A DNA stretch of 64,000 bases from NCBI GenBank assembly GCA_963691815.1, contig OY829657.1, forward strand, positions 10,018,551 to 10,082,550, in the 5' to 3' direction. The translations under genes and the position numbers were made by a program. A model generated the notes under the pieces. That model searched no databases, was not told where the DNA came from, and saw only the letters and a list, made by a program, of their open reading frames with translations. The stretch is from Echiichthys vipera (taxonomy: Eukaryota > Chordata > Actinopteri > Perciformes > Trachinidae). Of this stretch, positions 39,251 to 48,249 are shown one piece after another. The stretch's first letter is position 1. Each line of letters opens with the position of its first letter.

Positions 39251-40904
39251 TCGTTTGGGGACCATGTAATGACAAAGATTGATAGTTTGTATTTTTTTGG
39301 GGGTTGTGTTAGAGTACTTGTATCCGTCATTGTATTACCTACAGTAGATGGAGGTCAACAAACATCCAGTTTGAGAAAGGAAGTTGTTATATTGCTTCCT
39401 TAAAGGCCAACAGACTCCTTTTGACAAAACTATTTTCCCTTTTCCGGGAGTTGCTGGTCTCCCGCTGCCTGGGTTAGTTAGTTAGTGTTATTGAGTGACT
39501 TTGGTGTATTAAAGGGCTAGTATTGTATTGTATTCAGGTGTATCTTTTAGGTGGCTAATACATTTTAACAACAGCAGTACATTGCTTAGCCTCCGTTCCG
39601 GTACTGCTACATGCTTCAAACTGGGGATGTGACGACTGCAAGTACCACATATAACCCCACTTCAAATTGGAACCGTCCTTTAAAGTAGTTCCCTTACTTG
39701 TAATCCCAACCTTAACCTTTACCCCTGACCTCTACCACATTTAAATGAACAGAAACTTTTATATGTGGGGATATTCTGTTGCTGCATTCTCTGACTTATC
39801 TAACTTAATCCTCTATTAGTCGGCCATATGTACCTTGTTCTTTACAGTTTGCCTCAACCTTTGTCATATCATATCAAACACACAAAAATAGCCGGAACCC
39901 TAGTTCCAAGTGCTGTCCAAATGCATATTGTACACACCACCTTCCTGATAGGATTTTAATGCCAAATCTTAGTCCTCATACTCCCTGATATAAATCTGTT
40001 AAATCACCATTAATTGTGTCCACTAGGTGGCAAAAGAGCGCATACACAACATTCACATACAGTGATTATCATGAATTCAATAATGGCAACATTGTAAATA
40101 ACAACTGCTAATTAACACACGCACATGCAGTAGACACAAGGGAACATTGCCATCCCACCGTAGTCCAGTATTTACTTTCTCTTGAGCTTTGGTTTGGTCT
40201 CCACCAGCTCCTGAGGGAAATATCTGTCTTTTGTCTGCTGGATGCTCGACTTTCTCCACAAGCTACAAATCGTGTCTTTCTACCGTTTGCTGCTGCACTG
40301 GGAATTAATCTGAGCTTTTCTGCTGAAAGCTGCCGCTGCAAACCGGTTTGATAAAACTAGCGAGACTGAACCATCCACTAAACGAGTCATAAAACCACAA
40401 CGATATGATAGAGAGGCCTAACTTTCAGTGAAGGGCGTCTGTCATTTTGCCCTCCCAGTGTTCTTATCATCAGTGTTTCTGTGTGTTTAGATTGAGGCTC
40501 TGAAGCAGATGACCCGGGCTGAACTGGTCGCCTGGTTCAAAGATCATCGAGGACAGAGCAGCCGCAAACTCAGCATGCATGTAAGCAATACCCCATAAGT
40601 GCATGTTTGACAGAGAAAGAAAGGATGCTTTTTTCTTTGACCTTATGTTCACGTAGCGACACATTAAATGTATCCCTGTCTTCTTAAGGTGGTGGGATTT
40701 GGTGCTGAAGAGAACGATGAGGAGGGTGGGGGTAAGAAACAAGAAGGAGAAGAGGAGGATTTATGTGGCTCTACCTACGGCGAGGTGTCTAAGCTCACCT
40801 TCCTTCCCGCCTCACCCAAGATGGCGAGTGCCGTAGCCATCATGGACATCCCTGCTTTCACTGAAGGCCTGCACCTCTTCCCCTACCACAAAATACTGGA
40901 ATAA
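20372..40904 (+). CDS. nrdc: nardilysin (N-arginine dibasic convertase), complete, 31 coding exons
   Basis: The 31 exons listed separately join without a frame break to 1093 residues; human nardilysin is about 1150. Nardilysin is an M16 zinc metallopeptidase that cleaves before Arg in dibasic sites and enhances ectodomain shedding. It binds HB-EGF and is found in cytosol, nucleus and at the cell surface. The sequence shows an Asp/Glu-rich domain (about 83-140), which is the hallmark separating nardilysin from insulin-degrading enzyme. The inverted zinc motif HFLEH is at 169-173, with catalytic Glu172, and the distal Glu ligand is in the AVDSE motif at about 250. The C-terminal catalytically silent M16 half follows, ending in LFPYHKILE. 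The start is the first in-frame ATG (MPQTNKSR), matching the internal MPGRNKAKS of the human protein. Orthology is very secure; which duplicate (a or b) is unknown. Confidence 0.96.
21096..21336 (+). CDS. nrdc: nrdc exon 2 (acidic domain)
   Basis: Residues 66-146. YIVLDNGLRALLISD is followed by a stretch of nearly continuous Asp/Glu and a KKKK patch. The acceptor is cgtcag|ATAC and the donor AAGCAG|gtaccg. The acidic stretch is purine-rich, so part could vary in length between alleles. Confidence 0.94.
21992..22073 (+). CDS. nrdc: nrdc exon 3 (zinc motif HFLEH)
   Basis: Residues 147-174. It reads SAAALCVGVGSFSDP, then GLAHFLEH. The HxxEH motif carries two zinc-binding His and the catalytic Glu. 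The acceptor is ttctcag|TCTG and the donor CACA|gtgagt, phase 1. Confidence 0.96.
22901..22924. repeat. poly-C run of 24 bases in nrdc intron 3
   Basis: Twenty-four consecutive C lie directly before the final 24 bases of the intron. Length is likely to vary between alleles or assemblies. Confidence 0.97.
22949..23102 (+). CDS. nrdc: nrdc exon 4
   Basis: Residues 174-225: MVFMGSEKYPSENGFDAF, then GGSDNAST, the conserved M16 substrate-binding strand. The acceptor lies 24 bases after a 24-base poly-C run. Confidence 0.95.
24101..24174 (+). CDS. nrdc: nrdc exon 5
   Basis: Residues 225-250. WAQFFICPLMIRDAIDREVE leads to AVDS. The acceptor is cctcttag|GTGG and the donor AGCG|gtgagt. The codon of the distal zinc-ligand Glu is split across this donor. 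Confidence 0.94.
24338..24433 (+). CDS. nrdc: nrdc exon 6
   Basis: Residues 250-282. It completes the zinc-ligand Glu, then reads YQLAKPSDSHRKEMLFGSLA and HPMGKFCWG. The acceptor is ctgtcag|AGTAC. Confidence 0.94.
24632..24754 (+). CDS. nrdc: nrdc exon 7
   Basis: Residues 282-323: NAQTLKQEPKKKKINVYKRL, then YSAHYMTLAVQSK. The acceptor is caccag|GGAAT and the donor AAAG|gtcagg. Confidence 0.93.
25670..26010. repeat. dispersed repeat fragment in nrdc intron 7
   Basis: It contains GACGTTTCACCTCTCATCC and the following GAGGCTTCATCAGTTC, a phrase I recall from many copies in fish genomes. The right part (CTCCACCAACTCCTGAGG...) resembles 40180-40330. No ORF is intact and the family is not assigned. 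Confidence 0.5.
26724..26781 (+). CDS. nrdc: nrdc exon 8
   Basis: Residues 323-342: EKLDTLEKWVREIFSKVPN, matching human TLDTLEKWVTEIF. The acceptor is cctttag|AGAAG and the donor AACAA|gtgagt. Intron 7 before it is about 2 kb and holds a dispersed repeat. Confidence 0.92.
27443..27516 (+). CDS. nrdc: nrdc exon 9
   Basis: Residues 342-367: GLSQPDFSAMLDPFDTPAFN, then QLYR. The acceptor is atctacag|TGG and the donor AGAG|gtactg. Confidence 0.93.
27588..27783. mobile_element. foldback MITE in nrdc intron 9
   Basis: The ends are inverted copies of each other: GGGTGTCAAACTGATCCAGT at the left and its reverse complement at the right. The arms extend more than 55 bases with one inserted base, around a centre of about 80 bases. 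It has no coding capacity. Even the flanking CAT/ATG is symmetric, so the target duplication is not clear. Confidence 0.85.
28090..28159 (+). CDS. nrdc: nrdc exon 10
   Basis: Residues 367-390: VVPVRKVHALNITWALPPQE. The acceptor is gtttgcag|TTG, preceded by a short TG-rich stretch. Confidence 0.94.
28449..28526 (+). CDS. nrdc: nrdc exon 11
   Basis: Residues 390-416: VKPLHYISWLIGHEGTGSIL, then SVLRKK. GHEG is a conserved M16 substrate-pocket motif. The acceptor is ttttcag|AGTG. Confidence 0.95.
30305..30425 (+). CDS. nrdc: nrdc exon 12
   Basis: Residues 416-456: CWALALFGGNSETGFDQN, then TYSIFSISITLTDEG. The acceptor (catgtgtag) sits behind a TG repeat rather than a pyrimidine tract. Confidence 0.95.
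32344..32402 (+). CDS. nrdc: nrdc exon 13, apparent GC donor
   Basis: Residues 457-476: VTHLVFQYLKMLQTLGPQQR. The protein requires the exon to end at CAAAG, followed by gcaccg; the only nearby GT (32408) would break the frame to exon 14. This implies a GC-AG intron. Confidence 0.88.
32670..32724 (+). CDS. nrdc: nrdc exon 14
   Basis: Residues 476-494: IYEEIQKIEANEFHYQEQ. The acceptor is gcattcag|AAT and the donor GCAA|gtaaga, phase 0. Confidence 0.93.
32821..32925 (+). CDS. nrdc: nrdc exon 15
   Basis: Residues 495-529: IDPIEYVEDICENMQLFP, then FLTGDQLMFEFVPE, close to human. The acceptor is tttgtcag|ATT and the donor CAGAA|gtaagt. Confidence 0.95.
33339..33462 (+). CDS. nrdc: nrdc exon 16
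   Basis: Residues 530-571: VISGALSLLTPEKANLMLLS, then LREKWFGTQYSVE. The acceptor (gtgtgtag) follows a TG repeat. The donor is GAGG|gtgtgt, also TG-like. Confidence 0.93.
33801..33887 (+). CDS. nrdc: nrdc exon 17
   Basis: Residues 571-600: DIQHEWMERWTGNLELNSN, then LPAENKFI. The acceptor is gacacag|ACAT and the donor ATCG|gtgggt. Confidence 0.93.
34416..34535 (+). CDS. nrdc: nrdc exon 18
   Basis: Residues 600-640: ATDFTLKPSDCPDTEFPVRI, then CLWYKKDNKFKIPK. The acceptor is gttcag|CCAC and the donor AAAG|gtgatc. Confidence 0.95.
34693..34744 (+). CDS. nrdc: nrdc exon 19
   Basis: Residues 640-657: AYVRFHLISPVIQQSAK. The acceptor is gctgcag|CCTA and the donor AAGAA|gtgagt. Confidence 0.94.
34831..34874. 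repeat. (CT)n microsatellite in nrdc intron 19
   Basis: Forty-four bases of perfect CT open a pyrimidine-rich stretch running to the exon 20 acceptor at 35149. Confidence 0.97.
35150..35300 (+). CDS. nrdc: nrdc exon 20
   Basis: Residues 657-707: VVLFDLLVNILGHNLAEPAY, then QLEYKLVAGEHGLVIKVKGF. It is preceded by about 300 bases of CT-rich sequence. The donor is CTGCCG|gtgagt. Confidence 0.96.
35321..35431. repeat. AT-rich simple repeat in nrdc intron 20
   Basis: (TA)n and TATT units begin about 20 bases after exon 20 and run up to the dispersed repeat copy B. Confidence 0.93.
35432..35868. repeat. non-autonomous dispersed repeat, copy B (inverted relative to copy A), in nrdc intron 20
   Basis: Second copy of the element at 4922-5358, in opposite orientation. 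Collinear blocks include GTGAAAGTATCAAAA, TGTCTTTAAACGAGC, CCAATCAGAGCA-like text and GTAGAAACCCAAA. The divergence is moderate, suggesting old insertions. Confidence 0.75.
36026..36145. repeat. dispersed repeat fragment in nrdc intron 20
   Basis: GGAAATATGCTTATTGACTT and CTTGCTGAGAGTGTAATGAG are the opposite-strand form of the motif at 51.6 kb (CTAATTCTCA, GCATATTTCCCAAAATGT). It is therefore an inverted, partial copy of the same family. Confidence 0.55.
36247..36374 (+). CDS. nrdc: nrdc exon 21
   Basis: Residues 708-750: LLFHLIIDHLADFSASPDVF, then EQLKKTYFNILIKPEKLGK. The acceptor is ctctttag|CTGC and the donor GGCAA|gtgagt. Confidence 0.95.
36499..36590. repeat. (CT)n/(CACTCT)n tract in nrdc intron 21
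   Basis: CT and CACTCT units extend to within 10 bases of the exon 22 acceptor and provide its pyrimidine tract. Confidence 0.9.
36599..36761 (+). CDS. nrdc: nrdc exon 22
   Basis: Residues 750-804: DVRLLILEHSRWSMVEKYQA, then AELYAEGLLQGNFSSA. The acceptor follows a CT/CA-rich tract. The donor is GCT|gtgagt. Confidence 0.95.
36972..37003 (+). CDS. nrdc: nrdc exon 23 (micro-size)
   Basis: Residues 805-815, only 32 bases: ESEQFLQYVTE, aligned to human STESMDFLKYVVD. The acceptor is cccacag|GAG and the donor ACAGA|gtaagt. Frame before and after requires it. Confidence 0.92.
37285..37423 (+). CDS. nrdc: nrdc exon 24
   Basis: Residues 815-861: KLQFSKLPAEVPVMFRVVEL, then KVKSLNKGDANSEVTVYYQ. The acceptor is ctgtcag|AAAG and the donor CAG|gtacaa. 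Confidence 0.95.
37534..37581 (+). CDS. nrdc: nrdc exon 25
   Basis: Residues 862-877: SGPKLLREHTLMELLV. This is a short 48-base exon, phase 0. The acceptor is atctag|TCTG and the donor TTGGTG|gtgcgt. Confidence 0.93.
37665..37717 (+). CDS. nrdc: nrdc exon 26
   Basis: Residues 878-895: MHMEEPCFDFLRTKETLG. The acceptor is tttgtag|ATG and the donor CTTGG|gtgagt. Confidence 0.94.
38386..38469 (+). CDS. nrdc: nrdc exon 27
   Basis: Residues 895-923: YHVYPTCRNTSGVLGFSVTV, matching the human C-terminal M16 pocket. The acceptor is tctgcag|GTAC and the donor TTCAA|gtgagt. Confidence 0.95.
38713..38803 (+). CDS. nrdc: nrdc exon 28
   Basis: Residues 923-953: TELVELKIEEFLASFGETLN, then SLTEDAFKTQ. The acceptor is ctcacag|TACA and the donor CTCAG|gtgtgt. 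Confidence 0.93.
39059..39175 (+). CDS. nrdc: nrdc exon 29
   Basis: Residues 954-992: VTALVKLKECEDTHLGEEVD, then WAEVVTQQFMFDRLNRE. The acceptor (tttatag) follows a TG repeat. A CA repeat begins 10 bases into the next intron. Confidence 0.95.
39185..39249. repeat. (CA)n microsatellite in nrdc intron 29
   Basis: About 65 bases of CA with one TA interruption, starting 10 bases after the exon 29 donor. Confidence 0.97.
40020..40400. repeat. dispersed repeat fragment in nrdc intron 29
   Basis: CTCCACCAGCTCCTGAGG followed by AATATCTGTCTTTTGTCTGC resembles 25890-25990 and a type of short element I recall as widespread in fish. There is no ORF. The call is tentative. Confidence 0.45.
40491..40580 (+). 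CDS. nrdc: nrdc exon 30
   Basis: Residues 993-1022: IEALKQMTRAELVAWFKDHR, then SSRKLSMH. The acceptor is gtgtttag|ATTG and the donor ATGCAT|gtaagc. Confidence 0.94.
40689..40904 (+). CDS. nrdc: nrdc exon 31 (stop)
   Basis: Residues 1023-1093 and TAA. VVGFGAEENDEEGG opens a Glu/Lys-rich insert, then EVSKLTFLPASPKM and the terminal LFPYHKILE, equivalent to human LLPYHKIVK. Confidence 0.95.
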   Translation: MVGFGAEENDEEGGGKKQEGEEEDLCGSTYGEVSKLTFLPASPKMASAVAIMDIPAFTEGLHLFPYHKILE

Positions 40905-41490
40905 ATTCCTGCTCAGACTGCGAGACAGACTGATGGCTGTGCTTTGCCTCTTACTGAGCCACGTTCAGGGACTCTGCCTCATTACAAATGCAGGCAGTTA
41001 ATATATGAAGGTGAAGGAAGGTTGAAACAGCTTCGGCTCCTCTCTGGACCTGGATTCTGCCTCTGGGGCTAGTAGTAGTTTTTACCCACACTGTGTGCAT
41101 AGGCAAAAAGCCAAGTGATGATGGAGTTTTCTTTTAACTAAGTGATAATCTATTCTGCTTTCTCACACTCAATTATCTCATATCCTCAGACACCGCAAGT
41201 GTGGGAGCACACCATCTATTTCTCTATCCCGCACTGACGGAAAATCTTTTGAATCAAAATGTTCATTTACTTGGTTCTCAGCTCTGCTGCTATTCCAGCT
41301 CCAAAACCCCAGTCTTTTTCCACTGTTTGTGGAGAAATGCTGAATCCTTTGAACTCCAGATGTGTGTATTTGAGTTATTGTGTGCTGGATTTCAAGCTCT
41401 GCTGTGCACTATACTGTGATTAGCTGACCTGGATCATACCATGGTATGAAACTGCAAAGAGAATAAATCAACGAGTGATGAGTAAATGGA
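40905..41490 (+). other. nrdc: nrdc 3' UTR with poly(A) signal
   Basis: The stretch after the stop has no further coding match. AATAAA at 41462-41467 is the best poly(A) signal, so transcripts probably end near 41485. The end is inferred. Confidence 0.55.
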
Positions 41491-42103
41491 TGAAGCAAAC
41501 TGCTGACTACAGAAAACACACTTGAATCAATTTATTAGAAGACTCAAATTTATGAAATGTTAAGACTGCAATTCTTTTATTTTGATTGCATACGGTGCAT
41601 TTTCTCCACCACCTCGTACTAAATGTGCAAAGAATTAACATTACAGTATTCTGACATTTGGTATATTTGTATTCTCTCAGATTGCCTGCTTACCACCTGC
41701 TACTTTCTTTACATACAAATTTTCGCACAATACAGAAGACAGATTATCACTAGAATCCACTGTGACAAACAGCAAGCACAGTTTTGTTTGCATGCCTGGT
41801 GAATCAATATGGCATCAGCTGTTACATCCGCACAGGTTTTATGTATGTGCAAATCGTACATTACTCACAGACTCTCCACATTCTTCTCCCTGAGGAGAAG
41901 GTTGTTGACAACAGCATTGTGTTAGTCTTGTGGCTGGTGACTCTCTGCACTGTTGAATGTAATTAAAATCTAATCCGGAGCCCAGCACAGCAGAGCGTGT
42001 TAACAGAATTGACTAACATGCCCACAGGGACACCTCGTACTGTAGCAAAGACTTCAGCTGCAGTAGCCTCACATATAATGATAACCGTGCTACCTGTGCG
42101 GCA

Positions 42104-42293
42104 GGTGGCAAACCGTATCCTGCTCCTGGAGAGCTACTGCCCTGCATGTTTTAGGTTTCTCCCTACTCATTATCTAACCCTTGACAAGCTTTACCTGCAT
42201 GACAAAGAGCCGATCATTAGAATCTGGTGTGTTGGAGGAGGGAGAAAACTAAAACCTGCAGGGCAGTAGCACTCCAGGAGCATGGTTGGACAC
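42104..42293. mobile_element. foldback MITE
   Basis: The left arm (TGCTCCTGGAGAGCTACTGC...) and right arm (reverse complement TGCTCCTGGAGTGCTACTGC...) pair imperfectly over about 60 bases. They share CCCTGCA and GTTTTAG blocks around a central loop of about 70 bases. It has no coding capacity. The motif is one I recall as common in fish genomes. Confidence 0.8.
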
Positions 42294-44224
42294 CACTTTT
42301 ATAGACCTTTTCAATTGAATTGCATTGCTAGGCAACAGCATGGGTCCTTGTTAACTTTCTTTTGGTCCATTTAGAATATTTATGTTTACTTATGTAGCTG
42401 TGAAATGGCCTAGACTGTCTCCTAACTGTGCACAGTGGGACTGAATCAGGACAGAAAAGGCAAAATTGTACAGAAGATCCATGTTAGCAGCAGCAGCAGC
42501 AGCATTTCACATAAATCTGCAGTCGCATTTTTGGCCACTTGGAGGAAGCAGAAACAAGCTGTAAACACAACTTGTGGCATTGGGTGGTTTATCACTCTTT
42601 TAAGCTAATTGCATTCTTATTAATAGCAACATTAAGAGATAAGTAAGAGCATGTCGAAGTCTGTCCCCCTTTGAATAACATCAGTGTTTAACGTTAACTA
42701 ACATGATGTTTCCCATAACATTAGCCATTGGGCTGAATGCTTTGGTCAGGTTAGGATTAGGAGTAGCAGTGATAACTGGTTTAGTTTAGGGTTAAACTGA
42801 AGTTACACTAGGTAGTCATGTGGCACACGCAGCAGTGTATAGGCTAGTAAAGATTTTTTTTTGTTTTAATTGTAGTCACCTTAAGGGTGTCAAATCTGGA
42901 CGATGATATCTGAGTTATAGTCTATACTGTCAGGAAGGAGCAGTCAAATGAATGACTTAATTAAGAGAACTGGACTTAATGTGCTATCTGGATTATTTCC
43001 ACAGTACACAATTAAGAGAAACATTGAAATGCTACTGGTGGTAGCTCAAAGGGGGTTATGTTCTTGCTTGTGGGATAGATGGGGATGTTGCACTCCTTTA
43101 ATGATACAATGTGGAATTTACTTGACAAGTTACTGGTGTATAGTAGCAATTAACAGTATTGTACAGTCCCAGAGAGCTTCCATGGTGATGACAAACCGAT
43201 TTAATTAGCTTTCAGTTTATTGTGATCAGAGCTGTGCTTCTCTGGTTGATCAGTTCCTTAATCTCCTCTGTGACGAATGCAGGATATTAAGGATAGGAGT
43301 CTCGGCCTGCAGTACGCCAAACCAAAAATACTGCAGCTCTTATGGACAAAATAGATAACCTTCAGGAGAGCTTCAGTTCTCCTTGCACTGCCTGTACACT
43401 CCACAGGAAGCGTGTATACTACGAAGAGGAAAGAGGAAAAGCCTGCAGTTCTTTGAGGGTTGAATAAGTTGTTTTCACACTCTGTTCCCAGGTTTCCCAT
43501 AGAGGTTTAGTGATGTTTCAATCTGGTAAGCGCGGAGGCCATAGAGCGCACTCAACGGTTTTGGTGTTAATGAAAACACGTTTGAAGACCATTTGGCCCT
43601 TTTAAAAGAGTGGTGACTGTTAGAGCTCTAGAGCTTAAACGTGGTGTAATGCTACCTGGCACTCAGCCTAACTCCTTCAATTTAGTTACTGCGGAGTTAA
43701 AGCCTTTTTATTTGATGTTTCCATTAGTTTAATCCTTTTTCTGTAAGGTGCTGCAGAGAGGGTTTATTGAGAAATAAATCAGCTTGTGTTTTTACTAGTA
43801 AAAGATTTACAGTAGCTGTATTCTTCTTGTTGCCGTACCTCACAGGATTGCAGCCGACAATTTCGCCTGTCGCTGGCAATAAAAGCTTTCATAGTTCCTC
43901 TTCAGCTTGCGGCGAGACGCTTTGACCACCTTCTCCTTTTCAGAAATACTTCACATTCAGCTTTTGGTAAATGGATTTTCTTTATAAAACCGTACCCACA
44001 AATAATTGATTACTTGCATATTAGATTACATTGTTTAATCCAAAGAAACACAGTGGCCCTGCAGCGGCTCTGTGAGGATGTAGTATGGCACGCCAGACTA
44101 TTGAACAAAATGCTACGTCCACACAATGATATTTACCATCAGTAGCTAGTTTAATTACTACTGAACGCAAAGTGCAGTTGCAGATGATTAATCATTAGTT
44201 TTTGCAAATATTTGGTCAAAAACC

Positions 44225-44456
44225 AAAGTATGGGACCAATTGAAATTTTAACCTGATGATGGATGGAACGTAAAAGGGCTAATCGAGACATTTGACTTTA
44301 AACCACACGCGTCAGCCTCATGGTGGAGGAAAAGTCTGTGGGCCATCAAAGTCAGTAGGATCCGTCCTCTACGGAACAATATCTGTGCAAAAAGTCATGG
44401 CAATCCATCCAATTCTTGCTGAGATATTTCAGTCCGGACCAAACTGGTCGACCGGC
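44225..44456. repeat. dispersed repeat fragment
   Basis: The phrase CATGGCAATCCATCCAATTC followed by TGCTGAGATATTTCAGTC is familiar from many fish loci. No ORF. Boundaries are approximate. Confidence 0.45.
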
Positions 44457-47097
44457 TAAAAGAACGTATCATTCCTTTATCTCTGTATGTTGTATGAAAA
44501 GAGGTTGGAAGTTTTAAGAAAGAATCCACATCCATACATCCCTTAGTGTTTTCAGCTAGGAAAACTGAAGATTGAAGAACCCATTGTCTGCCTGTGTAAC
44601 AGAGAGCAGCAGTGACTCTCAGCACTTGTTTGGGTCAGGAAGTCTTATTTCAGCCTTTGGAGTATGTAACTGTGACACAAGTACTATTGCCAGTAAATGA
44701 GCTCAGCCGGCGCTGTCAACGCTAACTGGTGGCCCTGCTAAAAAAGGCTTTGTGACTGTGTCCCAGACAGTTGTGCTCATGCTGCGTTCTTCTGTCAGAA
44801 GCCATTTTTTCTCATTCGCTCCGTCTCCACCTCTTAGACTGAGCACATACGCAAAGAGGAAGTGTATCACAAATGCGTGCAGACAAGCTTGCACATGAAT
44901 CAGAGAAGATTAGATTTGTTCAGCACACACACACACACACACAAACACACCGTCACAGACACAGACACATACACACAGGCTCTCAACTTCACCCTGTGTA
45001 AACTTTCCACTGCTACACTCTGTGTCATTCCTGTTGTCACTCTAATTTCATCTGAGGAACCCTGCCAAGGCAATAATGAACTCAAGTCATGAGGCAGGGG
45101 CCATGCTGAGTGTTCGTGTGTGTGTGTGTGTGCGCGCATGTACTGTATGTGTTTGTGTGTAGCAGATAGAAAATGAGAGGAAAGGTAAATGGAGGAAAAG
45201 GCAGTGTTCAAGAGAGGGGCTGGCCAGGTTTACACGTTTCTGTGCTTTGTGTGCGTTTCCGTATGCCGTGTATAACATTGTTCTGGTTTTAAATGAAGCA
45301 GTGCAGTGGGGTGTATCATCTAAGCCGCTGTAATGTGTCGACTCCTTTATTCAATTTGAGCAGTAATCTTAGAACTCCCCACCGGCCTGCCTTCATCAGC
45401 CCCCTGCTACAAAGCTAGCTTAGCCAGAGACACACAGAGGCAGAGAAATGCTAAATAGATGAGCCTTTTTTTTTGTGGATCAAGATTATACTTAAACAAC
45501 TGCAGCCAGGCTAAATCTCCTCATTATATGGGTATTATGGTCAAGATGACTCTAGTGTGCAGGAGCAGTTTTAGATGTTTGGCTCCAGCTGAGGAAGATA
45601 ATGTATGAAATATTTATAAAATAATCCCTTAGTCACATGTATCTGAGGTCAAGTGATTGCCCTTGGTTGCTATCATAGTGAACTTCAGCACCATGGACAG
45701 CAGCTCGCGCTCAACCCAACTCTTTTTCCTATGAGACCGTTTAGACCCTTATATTGTGAAATCTATTTTTCTTCATACAAGTTCTCATAACGCACCCTTA
45801 AAAGTGTGTCACAAAATGTAACTAATGGCTCCATGAATGATTCATAAATAATGTGCATGCTTTTACGTCACTTATCCAACATTAATAAGATCATTATCAG
45901 TTGCTAGGTAGCCGTCAGAAACATGAATAAATCATTAATTCATGCTCATTAGATTCTGGCTTTCTAAGGTATATAAAAATGATAAAGTCATTATTAACAG
46001 CTCACGGCAGAAGGTCATATGGTGCACTTCCAGCGGTCTTCCTCAAGATAGACATCTGCAAGTTTCATGCAAACTGGCAACCCAAAAGTTTCTTTTAAAC
46101 ATGTCTGAAAATGGATCTGTAAAGCATCAGCAAACAATTTATTAACCCTTAGTAAAACTATAAGTTACAATATATAAACCAATAGGAAATGTGTTATATT
46201 CTAGTAATCGTATGTGTACTTTTACTCAAGGATGGACGTAACTAAGTGCAACTATTACTGCAGCTGTTTTGTGTAGCCTAGTTATGCATACTTTGTGAAA
46301 CTGCAGAATGAGTGAGATGATGGTGTTCCTGGATAAAGAGAGCCTGGTTCTCACCAGCTTTCACTTTTCCAAATTTTCCATTTCTAAGCTGAACTTTTGA
46401 CTCTCATTTCAAAGTTGTAGCTTATGTAAATTTCGTACACTCTGGGGTTTTTTCTATCTAAAATGACCTTGACATTAAGCTTTTAGTGAGTTTTTAAACA
46501 AGACATAACCCCCCCCCCCCCTCAAATATATACATTCCTTCTTGGTCCTACTTTTGAGGACGTTTGAGTTAATGCAGAATGATGTATGTGAAGTGTTTGA
46601 CACGAGAAAAGATGTCTCGACATGCATCTGCTGAAAGTGGACATTTTTCTGTGCTCATCGGAAACCTGATTTTAAAGGGTGGGCCTATGAGCATGATTGG
46701 TGACATCACAACCATAGTTTGGAAGTCCAATTTGCAACTTCTAAAAGTGTGATGTAGAAGCATGAAGCTGCCGGTGCACATAGACTGAGAACGGACTTTC
46801 CTAGCAGGAAAACTTGCAAACATAATTTGCCCATCCGGAGATTCTGGAATTTATAATCAGATTGAAGGAGTAGATGGAGGATTTTAATGTGGACTATTTT
46901 CCCTAGTTAGGCTATATATATCTTAAAACATAGCTAAGGGGATCTTTGAAATCTGATTCCCCACTACCTTCACAGAGAGTGTTTTCTGTCAAGATATCTC
47001 AAACACGCATAACACAATTTTCATTCAATTTGGTGGCACCTTGTGAGATTTGCCTCTATCTGCCACTTCCACTTATGGATTGCAAAGTCAGTAGATA

Positions 47098-48064
47098 CAC
47101 TGGAGATCAAAATTAGAGAACAGATTTTAAAAGTAATTCCTGAAAAAATAATTTCTGAAACACTGTTGTTTTTTTATTGTGCAGAATTTGACAGAATATC
47201 CGCTGTAACTGTTCTCTAGTTTCTTTAAATAACCAAGGCACTTCATGGAAAACCTTTATCTTGTGAAAAAAACAGTGAGAATTAGAGAACAGTAACCATT
47301 GTGTCAGAAGAGAAGATTTAAACAATGTTTTCTTCGGGCTATAGGATTAAAAAATGAATAGGAAGTGTAGAGGCCTAGGCTTTGAATGACTTCAGCACAT
47401 CTGCGCCCACAGGACATCACTAGTTTCTCACCCTGCTCTGGTTTGAGCTGCGTCCATTCTTCTTGTAGTCTCTTCCACAGTTCAGTAACTGTAGTGGGTT
47501 TCTTAGGCATTACTTTGTCGCTAAGGATTTTCCAGAGATTCTCTATGAGGTTTAGATCTGGACTCTGACTCTTCCTCCTCCAAATTTAACTGACTTCTTT
47601 AGACAGTTTGGGTTCAGGCTTTCCCCAGTCCTACGTCGAACATAATGTTTCCCATCAGACCCAAATAAACTGAACTTTAGCAATGTCATGTCATGGTTTG
47701 AGGGATGTTTTCTGCAGCAGGAGTTGGGCCTCTTGTACTGTTACATGGCAGGGTGAACGCAAATGTTTATGTGAACCTCCTTCGACAACATGCAATACCT
47801 TCACCGCAATTGTCTCCCAATAAGCTGCAATTTTCATGCAAGACAATGCCCCCTGTCAAACTGCAGAACAGGTTAAGCAGTTCCTTGAAGATAAGAATGT
47901 TGAAACAATGAAATGGTCAAAGTCCAGATCTAAACCCCATAGAGAATCTCTGGAAAATCCTTGGTCATTAGCAGCAGATTTCTATCACATTCTGAATAAA
48001 AACTAACAGTATTTCGTAATAAATCAAGTATTTATACTTTGTTCTCTAATTTTGATCCCCAGTG
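47098..48064. mobile_element. Tc1/mariner-type transposon remnant with internally inverted transposase pieces
   Basis: The ends are near-perfect 25-base inverted repeats (CACTGGAGATCAAAATTAG... and its complement, one mismatch), flanked by TA duplications at 47096-47097 and 48065-48066. The length is 967 bases against about 1.6 kb for a full Tc1. On the minus strand 47370-47578 encodes a transposase C-terminus (PDLNPIENLW, MPKKPTTVTELWKRLQEEW). On the plus strand 47640-47966 encodes the middle part (W-GCFSAAGVGPLV, degenerate QDNAP region) and again PDLNPIENLW. The two pieces diverge from about 47590. Frames are broken and the N-terminal DNA-binding domain was not seen, so the element is dead. 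Confidence 0.88.
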
Positions 48065-48249
48065 TAGTTTTGAGATGAAGGTTTTGGCTGTAAATTTGAC
48101 ACATTCCCTTCGACAAAGGTGTGAACCTCCACCACACCACCGCTGTTCAAACCACTGAGTGTTTAATTCCACCCGCCTTCCTCTCAGGATGGTGACGAGC
48201 CGGTCCCCATGTCCACACCACCCCCCAACCCCCTTCCCATCCTCCCGGT

